36,818 nt of DNA. Source: CALCKU01 sp964571595. Lineage in GTDB: Bacteria > Pseudomonadota > Alphaproteobacteria > Caulobacterales > Maricaulaceae. The DNA lies in assembly GCA_964571595.1 (NCBI GenBank), contig CAZNCJ010000021.1:1-36818 (forward strand), in the 5' to 3' direction. A model generated the notes under the pieces. It was not told where the DNA came from. It saw only the letters and a list, made by a program, of their open reading frames with translations, and did not search any database. Of the stretch, positions 1-7,637 are shown piece after piece. Both the position numbers and the translations under genes were made by a program. How positions within the stretch are numbered: position 1 is the first letter of the stretch; the number at the start of each line of letters is the position of its first letter.

Positions 1-79
1 GAACAAAGCATAAACATTTCTTGACATTGCCTGCGTCTTCGGGCATGGATTCGGGGCCAACCCAGAGGAGCCTTGAAAC

Positions 80-1489
80 GTGCCAAAAGCCAATAATATC
101 TTTGTCTGCCAGTCCTGCGGCTCGGTTCATGCCAAATGGGCGGGGCGGTGCGATAGTTGCGGGGAGTGGAATACGCTCATCGAAGAGGCCACGCACAACA
201 CAAACAGTTCCGGGACGACCAAGCGCAAAAAAACGCGCGGCATTGATTTTATTGACCTTAACGGCGAGAGCGCGGAACTCCCGCGTATGAAAACCGGTAT
301 TGACGAGCTTGACCGCGTAACGGGCGGCGGTCTTGTGCCCGGCTCGGCGCTCTTGGTGGGCGGCGATCCCGGCATTGGGAAATCCACCCTCTTGCTGCAA
401 GCTACAGGCAAGCTCGCCAAACAGGGCATTAAAACCGCCTATATTTCAGGCGAGGAAAGCACGGGCCAAGTCAGACGTCGCGCCAAACGCCTCGAGCTAT
501 CTGACAGCCCTGTTGCGCTGGCGGCGGAAACCTCGCTGGGCCATATTCTGGACGGCTTGATGGCGGAAAAACCCGATGTGGTGATTATCGATTCCATCCA
601 GACCCTCTGGTCAGACCAGCTCACGGCTGCGCCCGGAACCGTGGCCCAAGTCAGAGCCTGCGCGCAAGAGCTGACCCGTTTTGCCAAAAAGCGCGGGGCC
701 GCGGTTATCCTTGTCGGTCATGTCACCAAGGACGGCCAGATTGCAGGCCCGCGCGTGGTCGAGCATATGGTGGATGCTGTGCTGTATTTTGAAGGCGACC
801 GCGCCCATCAGTTCAGAATTTTACGCGCCCATAAAAACCGCTTTGGCCCGACAGATGAAATCGGCGTCTTTGAAATGCGCGAACACGGCTTAACCGAAGT
901 GCCTAACCCCTCCGCCCTTTTCCTTGACGGGCGGGAATATAATGCCAGCGGAGCCGCCGTCTTTGCCGGAATGGAAGGCACGCGCCCTGTCCTCACCGAG
1001 ATACAAGCCCTCGTCGCCCCTGCCGCCTTTGGCACGCCGCGCCGCGCCGTTGTCGGCTGGGATAGCGGACGACTGGCTATGGTTCTGGCCGTGCTGGAAG
1101 CGCGTTGCGGCATTAGTTTTGCCGGCAAGGACGTCTATTTGAATGTCGCCGGCGGTTTGCGCATAAATGAACCCGCCGCCGATCTGGCCGTGGCGGCCGC
1201 ACTTGCCTCATCCGCCTTTGATATTGCCATACCCTCTGATGCGGTGATTTTTGGCGAAATCAGCCTTTCAGGGGACGTCAGAGCCGTTGGACGGACAGAT
1301 TTGCGCCTCAAAGAAGCCTCGAAATTAGGCTTTAAGCGCGCTATCGCCCCTGCTCCCTTGCAAAAAAATACACAAAAATCCCCTCATGAACTGCCAATTA
1401 TTGAAATCAAGGCTTTGCGCGACCTCATAAGGCGTGTAGAGGAAGCTCACGAAGGTTCCCAGAACGACGATTCTCTCTGGGCTGCCTAG
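80..1489 (+). CDS. radA: DNA repair protein RadA
   Basis: RadA is an ATP-dependent DnaB-like motor that helps branch migration and processing of recombination intermediates in the cytoplasm. The 469-residue product shows the full family architecture: an N-terminal C4 zinc finger (C10, C13, C24, C27), a RecA-like core with Walker A GGDPGIGKST at about 94-103 and a Walker B aspartate near D171, the RadA signature KNRFG at 252-256, and a C-terminal Lon-like domain. The length is normal for the family. The start is GTG at 80, chosen because GAGGAG lies nine bases upstream and the protein begins just before the zinc finger. A TTGACA at 21-26 could be a promoter -35 box but no convincing -10 box follows. 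cvpA lies 63 bases downstream on the same strand. Confidence 0.97.
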   Translation: MPKANNIFVCQSCGSVHAKWAGRCDSCGEWNTLIEEATHNTNSSGTTKRKKTRGIDFIDLNGESAELPRMKTGIDELDRVTGGGLVPGSALLVGGDPGIGKSTLLLQATGKLAKQGIKTAYISGEESTGQVRRRAKRLELSDSPVALAAETSLGHILDGLMAEKPDVVIIDSIQTLWSDQLTAAPGTVAQVRACAQELTRFAKKRGAAVILVGHVTKDGQIAGPRVVEHMVDAVLYFEGDRAHQFRILRAHKNRFGPTDEIGVFEMREHGLTEVPNPSALFLDGREYNASGAAVFAGMEGTRPVLTEIQALVAPAAFGTPRRAVVGWDSGRLAMVLAVLEARCGISFAGKDVYLNVAGGLRINEPAADLAVAAALASSAFDIAIPSDAVIFGEISLSGDVRAVGRTDLRLKEASKLGFKRAIAPAPLQKNTQKSPHELPIIEIKALRDLIRRVEEAHEGSQNDDSLWAA

Positions 1490-1504
1490 ACTGTAATGGT
1501 TATC

Positions 1505-1534
1505 GAACGCCCAGACCATATCACACGGGCGTTC
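1505..1534 (+). terminator. Inverted repeat between radA and cvpA
   Basis: An exact 8-base inverted repeat (gaacgccc at 1505-1512, gggcgttc at 1527-1534) is separated by 14 bases and followed by TAATTAAA rather than a T-run. It may act as a weak terminator or 3'-end stabiliser for radA. The missing U-tract keeps confidence low. Confidence 0.4.
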
Positions 1535-1552
1535 TAATTAAAGGTAATCGAT

Positions 1553-2227
1553 ATGAGCATCGGCCCTTGGGTTTTTAACGGCTTTGATATTGTCGTCTTA
1601 CTCGTCGTCATAATATCCATGCTCATGGCCGCTTCGCGAGGTTTCTTCAGAGAACTTGTCTCTATCTCGGCTCTCGTCATTGCCGGGGCGTTAGCGCTTT
1701 TCGCTTTTGGACGTTTTCGACCCGCCGCACAGGGCTTTATACAGCCCGGCTGGTTGGCTGACGGGGCTTTAGGACTGGGGACATTTGCCTTTGGTTACAT
1801 GCTCGTCGTCTTTATCCTTGGCGGTGTGGTGAAATCCCTCAAGGGTAAAAAGGTCGGGCTGATTGATAGATTACTCGGCGCAGGATTTGGTGGAGCGCGC
1901 GGTTTCCTTATTGCGGCCCTGTTTACAATGGTCGCCACAGCCTCCTACCGCGAAGGCCAAGCCGCCCAAGATTTCAAAGCCCGCGTGTTGGAAAATCAGC
2001 AAAACCTGCCAGAGGATGTGCTGGAAAATGCGCCCAAAGATGTCCGGGACTGGCTGGAAAAACCGCCACCCGAACTGCCCAGCTTTATTCAAGGCTCCAC
2101 GCTCTACCCGCTCCTCGATAAAATAGGTGCAGGCCTCAGAGCCCTACCATTTGCCAAGGTCAGAACCGCAGCCGATGATTTAAAAAGCGGCGATCTTTCG
2201 CGCATCCTAGAAAGTGTCAAGGAATGA
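1553..2227 (+). CDS. cvpA: CvpA family inner-membrane protein
   Basis: CvpA proteins are small polytopic inner-membrane proteins, first named for colicin V production and usually encoded next to purF; their biochemical role is still unclear. The 224-residue product has a hydrophobic N-terminal half with four probable membrane segments (about 10-28, 33-51, 68-90 and 106-125) and a polar C-terminal tail. The VDRLLGAGFG-like stretch seen here as IDRLLGAGFGGARG is typical of the family. An AAGGTA ribosome-binding site precedes the ATG. The stop overlaps the purF start in an ATGA arrangement, which suggests translational coupling. The cvpA-purF pairing supports the call. Confidence 0.92.
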   Translation: MSIGPWVFNGFDIVVLLVVIISMLMAASRGFFRELVSISALVIAGALALFAFGRFRPAAQGFIQPGWLADGALGLGTFAFGYMLVVFILGGVVKSLKGKKVGLIDRLLGAGFGGARGFLIAALFTMVATASYREGQAAQDFKARVLENQQNLPEDVLENAPKDVRDWLEKPPPELPSFIQGSTLYPLLDKIGAGLRALPFAKVRTAADDLKSGDLSRILESVKE

Positions 2228-3702
2228 CGTCCCACAATCCCACCGCATATTTCGATCCTCACGAAGATAAAATCAGAGAAGAATGCGGGGTGTTCGGGAT
2301 ATTTGGCATGGATAATGCCGCCTCGCTCACCGCTTTAGGCCTTCATGCCCTCCAGCACCGCGGACAAGAAGCCTGCGGCATTGCAAGCTATGACGGCAAA
2401 AAATTTCATACGGAACGCCATCTGGGTCTTGTCGGTGATAACTTTACCGGGGCCGATCCGTCCCAAAGGCTAAAAGGCCATATTTCCATTGGGCATGTGC
2501 GATATTCTACGGCTGGCGAGACAATATTGCGTAATGTCCAACCCCTATTTTCAGAATTACATGCGGGGGGCTTTGCCCTGGCCCATAACGGCCATATCAC
2601 CAATGCCTATACAATCCGGGAACAATTAGTCGAAGACGGGGCAATATTCCAAAGCACCTCAGACACGGAAGTCGTCATACATCTCGTTGCCCGCGCCCGT
2701 TCCGGCCAGTTCATTGATCGTTTTATCAATGCCTTACGCCGCATAGATGGCGGCTTTGCCTTTGTGGGTATGACAAATGATCAACTTATAGGCGCCAGAG
2801 ACAGACTCGGCATTCGCCCCCTCTTAATTGGGCGTTTGGGGGATAGCTATCTGTTAGCCTCAGAGACATGCGCTCTGGATATGATTAATGCGGAATTTAT
2901 CCGCGAAGTCGATCCCGGTGAGGTCGTCGTTATCAATTCAGACGGTATTCGCTCCTTTAGGGCTTATCCGAAAACGCAGCCCCGACCCTGTATTTTCGAA
3001 TTTGTCTATTTTGCCAGACCTGACTCTGTTGTTGGCGGAAAGAGCGTTTACGAAGTCCGCAAACGTATGGGACAAAGACTGGCCCAAGAAACACCCGCGG
3101 ATGTCGATGTGATTATTCCTGTGCCTGATAGCGGTGTGCCTGCCGCCCTTGGCTTTTCTCAAGAAACGAACATTCCATTTGAGCTTGGCATTATCCGCAA
3201 TCATTATGTCGGGCGTACCTTTATTCAACCCACGCAACAAATCCGCGATATGGGTGTGCGCTTAAAACATTCGGCTAACCGCGCTATGATTGAAGGCAAG
3301 CGCGTATTGCTCGTCGACGATTCTATCGTACGCGGTACAACCTCGACCAAAATTGTACGCATGATAAAAGCCGCCGGTGCCAAGGAAGTGCATTTCCGCT
3401 CTGCCTCGCCGCCAATTAAATTTCCTGATCATTACGGCATAGATATGCCCACAACTGAAAAGCTCATTGCAGCCAATTATAGTCTGGACACCATGACGCA
3501 AATGCTCGAAGTGGACAGTCTTGGTTTTCTCTCAATTGAAGGTCTTTATTGGGCCATGGGCGAGAAATACCGCGAAAATGACACGCCGCAATATACTGAT
3601 CACTGCTTTACGGGGCAGTACCCCACGCAGCTTATTGACCGCGACCGCGAACTATTGGGCAATAAAAGTCCGCAACTCTCCTTTCTGGTTGAAGTCGCCT
3701 AA
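2224..3702 (+). CDS. purF: Amidophosphoribosyltransferase PurF
   Basis: PurF catalyses the first committed step of purine synthesis, converting PRPP and glutamine to 5-phosphoribosylamine. The N-terminal Ntn glutaminase domain begins at C21 in EECGVFG, so a 20-residue propeptide must be removed to expose the nucleophile. The phosphoribosyltransferase domain carries the PRPP-binding motif LLVDDSIVRGTT at about 361-373. Length (492) is normal. Near the C terminus only one cysteine (about C461, in HCFTGQYPT) remains where the Bacillus-type enzyme has a CxxC, so a structural Fe-S cluster is unlikely. The gene overlaps cvpA by four bases and sits two bases before an SDR gene, suggesting one transcript. 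Confidence 0.97.
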   Translation: MTSHNPTAYFDPHEDKIREECGVFGIFGMDNAASLTALGLHALQHRGQEACGIASYDGKKFHTERHLGLVGDNFTGADPSQRLKGHISIGHVRYSTAGETILRNVQPLFSELHAGGFALAHNGHITNAYTIREQLVEDGAIFQSTSDTEVVIHLVARARSGQFIDRFINALRRIDGGFAFVGMTNDQLIGARDRLGIRPLLIGRLGDSYLLASETCALDMINAEFIREVDPGEVVVINSDGIRSFRAYPKTQPRPCIFEFVYFARPDSVVGGKSVYEVRKRMGQRLAQETPADVDVIIPVPDSGVPAALGFSQETNIPFELGIIRNHYVGRTFIQPTQQIRDMGVRLKHSANRAMIEGKRVLLVDDSIVRGTTSTKIVRMIKAAGAKEVHFRSASPPIKFPDHYGIDMPTTEKLIAANYSLDTMTQMLEVDSLGFLSIEGLYWAMGEKYRENDTPQYTDHCFTGQYPTQLIDRDRELLGNKSPQLSFLVEVA

Positions 3703-3704
3703 AT

Positions 3705-4451
3705 ATGTCCTCGCAAAACGGCTCAGACCGTCCCCTTGTGGGTAGAACAATTTTGGTGACTGGAGCTTCGCGCGGCATTGGCTATGCGGCAGCGCGCTAT
3801 ATGGCCAAGCAAGGCGCTCATATTATAGCTTTAGCGCGCACTCAAGGCGGGCTGGAAGACCTTGATGATGAAATTAAAAATATGGGCGGGGAGACGACAC
3901 TTGTCCCGTTTGATCTGAAAAATTTTGAGGCCATAGACCAGCTCGGCGCAGTCATCCATGAGCGCTGGGGACAGCTTGATGGTTTGCTTGGCAATGCAGG
4001 CGTCTTGGGCGACCTTACCCCCGCCCCGCATGTAAAGCCTGATATTTTTGAAACTGTAATGGCCGTCAATATGACAGCCAATTATCGTCTTATCCGGTCG
4101 CTTGACCCCTTATTAAGAGCCTCACCTTCTGGACGGGCAGTCTTTTTAACCTCCTCTGTCGCTAAGCACCCGCGGGCCTTTTGGAATGCTTACGGGGCGA
4201 GTAAGGCGGCGCTTGAAACCTTTGTTCTCTCATATGCTCAGGAAAGTTCGGTCACAAATCTTAAGGTCAATATTTTGGACCCTGGCGGAACACGTACGGC
4301 TATGCGGGCCAAAGCCATGCCGGGTGAAAATGCCGAGCTTCTACCCGCCCCCTCTGATCTCGCACCTTTGATTGCCCAAATGTTATCGCCAGATTATGAA
4401 GAAACAGGCGGGCATATAAGGTTTCGGCAAACGCCATTTTTTAAGGGTTAA
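3705..4451 (+). CDS. YciK-like short-chain dehydrogenase/reductase
   Basis: This is a classical NAD(P)-dependent short-chain dehydrogenase of 248 residues. The Rossmann glycine motif TGASRGIG lies at 19-26, the NAG structural motif near 97-99, and the catalytic Tyr-Lys pair is in YGASK (Y163, K167), with the conserved serine in LTSSVAK upstream. The overall pattern, including LLGNAGVLG, a Ser-Ser catalytic stretch and DPGGTRTAMRAKAMP, resembles Escherichia coli YciK more than fatty-acid FabG. The substrate is not known. The gene starts two bases after purF ends and is probably cotranscribed with cvpA-purF, though no link to purine synthesis is evident from the protein itself. Confidence 0.9.
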   Translation: MSSQNGSDRPLVGRTILVTGASRGIGYAAARYMAKQGAHIIALARTQGGLEDLDDEIKNMGGETTLVPFDLKNFEAIDQLGAVIHERWGQLDGLLGNAGVLGDLTPAPHVKPDIFETVMAVNMTANYRLIRSLDPLLRASPSGRAVFLTSSVAKHPRAFWNAYGASKAALETFVLSYAQESSVTNLKVNILDPGGTRTAMRAKAMPGENAELLPAPSDLAPLIAQMLSPDYEETGGHIRFRQTPFFKG

Positions 4452-4462
4452 AAGTGACGTCT

Positions 4463-5431
4463 CTAAAGCGCGTTCTCAGCTAAGAACTTATCCACGCTTT
4501 CAAAAAATTGGTCGCGGAAAACATCCTTCTCCATCATAAGCTCATGTTTGGCGCCCGGTACAACGCGGTGTTTAGCTTGCGCCTTTCGGGCGAAATTCAG
4601 ATTAGAGGCCGGATCAACTATAGGATCAGCGCCGGCGGCCACAATCAATGCCGGAATTTTCAGTTTATCTGCGTTCCGGTTTACATAGGCCATAGAGCGC
4701 AAGGCTGAGCTGATCCAGCCATAAGAAGGCGGACCTAAGCGCAATCGCGGCTCATTGTTGAAATAGGCGGCCCAATTCTCATAACGTGCGAGATCTGATG
4801 TCAGTTTATTTTCTGCAAAAGGAACAGGTATGCCTATACGCTGTTTTTGAAAGGGTAGATTTTTCTGGCTTAGCCCCAGAAATGATAAAGCCCGTATAAT
4901 TTCACGCAAAAAGGGCGTATCTAGCTCGAATATTCCCAACATAGGTGCGCTACAAATAACGGCTTGAGGATTAAGCGCCCCGGAAATGATGGATTGCAAC
5001 ACAATCGTGCCGCCCATTGAATGGCCCATTAAAACATGCGGTTTTGGCAAAAGCGGAGAAAAGATTTTTGTAACATGAGCGAGATCATCCGCATAATCTT
5101 GGAAGTCCGCCACATAGCTGATCAAAGGATCATCCAATAATCTCTGGGATAAACCCTGACCGCGCGGGTCTACCATAAGAACAGTATAGTTTCGGGCCAG
5201 AAGGTCGCCGACTGTCTCGAGATATTTTTCTATAAATTCTGTACGGCCCGGCGAGAATATGATCGTCCCGCGCGGGGCGTCCGTCGGGGCACTTGCCAGC
5301 ATAGCTCTTAAGCGAACATCACCATGCTTGACATAATAGGGTTTTGCACAGGCCTCAATAAAGTCTGGTAATGGACGCCCATTTGGCTGAATAAACTCAG
5401 CTTCTTGAAACGTCTGACCTTTATTAAGCAT
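4463..5431 (-). CDS. Alpha/beta hydrolase, lysophospholipase/monoacylglycerol-lipase type
   Basis: A serine hydrolase of the Hydrolase_4 (serine aminopeptidase S33, PldB-like) family, 322 residues from the chosen start. The nucleophile elbow GHSMGG puts the catalytic serine at about S138, with the acid in GADPIVDP (about D269) and histidine in AKHELMM (about H296), giving a complete triad. It likely cleaves acyl esters such as lysophospholipids or monoglycerides, but the substrate is inferred from family only. A longer open frame extends 17 codons upstream to 5482. I prefer the ATG at 5429-5431 because that extension lies inside the intrinsic terminator of the upstream SCP2-like gene. No signal peptide is visible. 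It is convergent with the SDR gene. Confidence 0.85.
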   Translation of the reverse strand: MLNKGQTFQEAEFIQPNGRPLPDFIEACAKPYYVKHGDVRLRAMLASAPTDAPRGTIIFSPGRTEFIEKYLETVGDLLARNYTVLMVDPRGQGLSQRLLDDPLISYVADFQDYADDLAHVTKIFSPLLPKPHVLMGHSMGGTIVLQSIISGALNPQAVICSAPMLGIFELDTPFLREIIRALSFLGLSQKNLPFQKQRIGIPVPFAENKLTSDLARYENWAAYFNNEPRLRLGPPSYGWISSALRSMAYVNRNADKLKIPALIVAAGADPIVDPASNLNFARKAQAKHRVVPGAKHELMMEKDVFRDQFFESVDKFLAENAL

Positions 5432-5452
5432 AGCACATTCCGTTGCACCCCG

Positions 5453-5476
5453 AAAAAATGGGGGCCTCAAGCCCCC
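5453..5476 (-). terminator. Rho-independent terminator after the SCP2-like gene
   Basis: On the minus strand a perfect 6-bp GC stem (GGGGGC/GCCCCC) with a 5-base loop is followed by ATTTTTT, a textbook intrinsic terminator. It lies 22 bases past the SCP2-like stop codon and just upstream of the hydrolase start, so it separates or attenuates the two genes. Confidence 0.88.
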
Positions 5477-5498
5477 AATCATTCACAATCTAATTAGA

Positions 5499-5792
5499 TT
5501 ACATAGAGCTAAAAATACTCTGTAATCCCATGGCAACTGACATATCACCCGCGACTTTCAACTTACCTGACATGAAAGCCATCATCGGGTCGAGATTACC
5601 TTCAGCCAAAGAAATAAAGTCTTCTTTAGCGACAGAGATTGTGCAATCTGCATCTTTATCTTCTGTTGTGGCCTCCTGACCGGAAGCGTGTACGCATCCA
5701 TCATCTCCGAAATCAAATTTTACGGATTTATCAAGACCTCCTGACTTGCCTAAGGCTTCGGTCATTTTTGCGGCTATTTCTGCGATATCCAT
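5499..5792 (-). CDS. SCP2-like sterol/lipid-binding domain protein
   Basis: A 97-residue stand-alone SCP2 (sterol carrier protein 2) domain, a fold that binds lipids or fatty acyl groups in a hydrophobic pocket. Supporting features are the alternating strand pattern of KFDFGDDG and DCTISVAKEDF, and the family-typical LAEGNLDPMMAFMSGKLKVAGDM near the C terminus. The frame is open to an ATG at 5813, but AAAGGAG at about 5800-5806 followed by ATG at 5790-5792 fixes the start seven codons downstream. Its cargo is unknown. It has its own intrinsic terminator, and a lipid-hydrolase gene follows on the same strand. Confidence 0.87.
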   Translation of the reverse strand: MDIAEIAAKMTEALGKSGGLDKSVKFDFGDDGCVHASGQEATTEDKDADCTISVAKEDFISLAEGNLDPMMAFMSGKLKVAGDMSVAMGLQSIFSSM

Positions 5793-5909
5793 AAATTCTC
5801 CTTTCGATATCATTACTTATTTTACATATGGGATGCTTTTACTAAAACTTCCAGTATTTTATGCAAACCCAACTCTTGAAATGACAGCTCCGTGTCTGTC
5901 AAAAAAATC

Positions 5910-6833
5910 TTATAATGGTTTTCTGAACTTAAGCGTGGCTCTGTCGCTCTCGCCGATATTGACGAAACCTTGGGCGTCAAAACCATCTTTTTGAGGGTCA
6001 TCATCCTTTGGCAGTTTTGATCTGGGCGGTAAAGTCCAGACACCAAAGGGGTGATCTGCGGTATCGCGCGGATTGGCATTTACCTCCGAGGCCCCCACAA
6101 ATTCAAACCCAGCCTCTTCAGCCAGCGCTTTCATATAGCTTTCCTGCACATAGCCCGAAGCCGCTTTGGGGTCCTGCGTGGCTGATTCCGGCAATCTATG
6201 CTCGACAATACCGAGTATCCCGCCGGGTTTGAGCGCATCATAAAAGGCCTTAAAAGCTTCCGTCTCAAAGCCGTTTTTCATCCAATTATGCACATTTCTG
6301 AATGTCAGAACAACGTCCTGACTACCCGCGGGCGCAATGTCATAGCTATCCTGAAAGAACTCGGTAAAGGACACATTTCCGTAAACGTCAACATCGCTAT
6401 ATTTATCGACAAAGCGCTGTGATCTTTCGCCGTATTTGCCCCCAAGACTAATTGGCAAGGTCGAGGCTGTATACGTTCCACCATTTTCGGCAAGATATGG
6501 CGCTATGATATCACTATACCAACCGGGCCAGATTTCTGTAACGGATTTACCAGGGCCAACCTCGAAAAACTCAAGCGTTTCAAGAGGATGGCGAAATTGA
6601 TCTCGCGCAGATGCTTTCGCGCGCCTGGGGTGTGAAATAACAGAGGCCAGACTAGCCGGCTCGGTCACCTGACCAGACTGTTCTGCGGACCCGGAAGAAT
6701 TGGACGTATTGGGAGCCTCTGTACCAGAAGAGCAAGCGCCCAAGCCTATAATCGCTGCGCAAATGCCCGTTAAATATATAGATTTCCCCGTTAAATATGT
6801 AGATTTCAAAGTCGAATCCTTAGCTCTCATCAT
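5910..6833 (-). CDS. Exported lipoprotein, class I methyltransferase-like (COG4798 type)
   Basis: A 307-residue protein with a lipoprotein signal peptide: hydrophobic segment ending in the lipobox LGAC (C34 from the chosen start), then a Ser/Thr/Asn-rich linker. The rest resembles the COG4798 predicted methyltransferases, with SHPRRAKASARDQFRHP, then EIWPGWYSDIIAPYLAENG, and a central LKPGGILGIVEHR strand-loop typical of class I SAM folds. The motif I region reads WPGWYS, shorter and poorer in glycine than the usual loop. The location outside the cytoplasm, where SAM is not expected, makes catalysis uncertain. AGGAG lies just before ATG ATG at 6828-6833, so the open frame upstream to 6899 is not used. 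It runs divergent from hsp20. Confidence 0.78.
   Translation of the reverse strand: MMRAKDSTLKSTYLTGKSIYLTGICAAIIGLGACSSGTEAPNTSNSSGSAEQSGQVTEPASLASVISHPRRAKASARDQFRHPLETLEFFEVGPGKSVTEIWPGWYSDIIAPYLAENGGTYTASTLPISLGGKYGERSQRFVDKYSDVDVYGNVSFTEFFQDSYDIAPAGSQDVVLTFRNVHNWMKNGFETEAFKAFYDALKPGGILGIVEHRLPESATQDPKAASGYVQESYMKALAEEAGFEFVGASEVNANPRDTADHPFGVWTLPPRSKLPKDDDPQKDGFDAQGFVNIGESDRATLKFRKPL
6766..6807 (-). repeat. 21-bp tandem duplication in a signal peptide
   Basis: Two adjacent 21-base units (6766-6786 and 6787-6807) differ at one base. They encode a repeated 7-residue block (KSTYLTG, KSIYLTG) in the n-region of the methyltransferase-like lipoprotein signal peptide. It looks like a recent in-frame duplication. 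Confidence 0.9.
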
Positions 6834-6968
6834 GTCGCTCCTATTCTTAAGTTCGCACATGAATGCGACAAACGCGAGATATACGCAAGTCCGCACCACC
6901 CCTTGACGTTCACAAAATCGTGCTTACCTGAGCTTTGAGACGCCGATTTCGGGTCTTACTTAACTACA

Positions 6969-6987
6969 GGTTGCTCGCAAGAGGACC
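6969..6987 (+). promoter_or_regulatory. ROSE-like hairpin 1 in the hsp20 leader
   Basis: The RNA can fold with GGU (6969-6971) pairing ACC (6985-6987), U6972 with G6984, G6973 bulged, and C6974-U6975 pairing A6982-G6983, closing a 6-base loop. UUGCU opposite AGGA with one unpaired G is the conserved core of ROSE heat-sensing elements. Here the AGGA is not next to a start codon, so this copy may be an auxiliary sensor. A CTTGAC at 6902-6907 upstream would suit an RpoH-type -35 box, but no clear -10 was found. Confidence 0.6.
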
Positions 6988-6992
6988 ACATC

Positions 6993-7015
6993 AAACATTG
7001 CTTGAAAGGATGTTT
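6993..7015 (+). promoter_or_regulatory. ROSE-type RNA thermometer masking the hsp20 ribosome-binding site
   Basis: AAACAU (6993-6998) pairs with AUGUUU (7010-7015), U6999 with G7009, G7000 is bulged, and C7001-U7002 pair with A7007-G7008, closing a UGAA loop. This is the ROSE core (UUGCU facing the Shine-Dalgarno AGGA, with a bulged G), and the AGGA masked here sits eight bases before the ATG at 7019. The expected behaviour, from the known family, is a closed ribosome-binding site at low temperature and melting on heat shock. The pairing is read directly; the function is inferred. Confidence 0.85.
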
Positions 7016-7018
7016 AAT

Positions 7019-7510
7019 ATGCTTACTTATGATTTTTCCCCGCTTTACCGCTCATTTGTCGGATTTGACCGTATGGCAAATCTCATTGATGCCGCTACAC
7101 AAGCACAGAATACAAACTCCAGCTATCCGCCCTATAACGTCGCGCAAATCAGCGAAGACGAATACCGTATCGAACTGGCCGTTGCGGGTTTCTCGGACGC
7201 TGATCTTGAGATTGAAAGCCACCAAAATGTCTTAACAGTAACGGGCACTAAAGCCCCGAAAACTGATGATGAGGCCAATGATAACCAGCTAAAATATATG
7301 CATCGCGGCATTGCCGAACGGGGTTTTGAACGCCGCTTCCAGCTGGCTGATCACGTCTTTGTCCAAGGTGCAAAGCTCGAAAACGGCCTGCTTGTCATCG
7401 CCCTTAAACGCGAGCTGCCAGAGGCCTTGAAACCGCGCAAAATTGCCATTGGTCAAGCTGACGAAAAGTTAATAATTCAGAAATCTTCTCGTAAAGGCAA
7501 AGCTGCGTAA
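7019..7510 (+). CDS. ibpA: Small heat-shock protein, IbpA-type Hsp20
   Basis: A 163-residue small heat-shock chaperone that holds unfolding proteins in the cytoplasm in a refoldable state. The N terminus (YDFSPLYRSFVGFDRM) matches the IbpA/IbpB class, followed by an alpha-crystallin domain at about 40-135 with the typical EDEYRIELAVAGFSDADLEI strands and the closing GLLVIALKRELPE strand, and a short basic tail. The open frame extends to 6935, but that part is the structured leader. The ATG at 7019 has AGGA eight bases upstream and matches the family N terminus. ATG at 7010 overlaps the AGGA and is unlikely. Expression is probably controlled by the ROSE-type hairpins before it. Confidence 0.93.
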   Translation: MLTYDFSPLYRSFVGFDRMANLIDAATQAQNTNSSYPPYNVAQISEDEYRIELAVAGFSDADLEIESHQNVLTVTGTKAPKTDDEANDNQLKYMHRGIAERGFERRFQLADHVFVQGAKLENGLLVIALKRELPEALKPRKIAIGQADEKLIIQKSSRKGKAA

Positions 7511-7568
7511 AAAGAACTCAGATGTATTGATTAAGTCCTCTCCCCTCGGACATTATCTATATCTGACA

Positions 7569-7613
7569 AGCGGCGCCGTGTCCCCTCCCCCTTCCACGGC
7601 GTCGCTATTTTTT
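7569..7613 (+). terminator. Strong Rho-independent terminator after hsp20
   Basis: A 12-bp stem (7569-7580 with 7595-7606, one G-U pair) with a 14-base pyrimidine loop is followed by A and a run of six T. It ends hsp20 on the plus strand. The same stem lies downstream of the minus-strand ribD-like gene but has no T-run in that direction. Confidence 0.92.
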
Positions 7614-7637
7614 AACAGATTTTATGAGCTGTAATCT

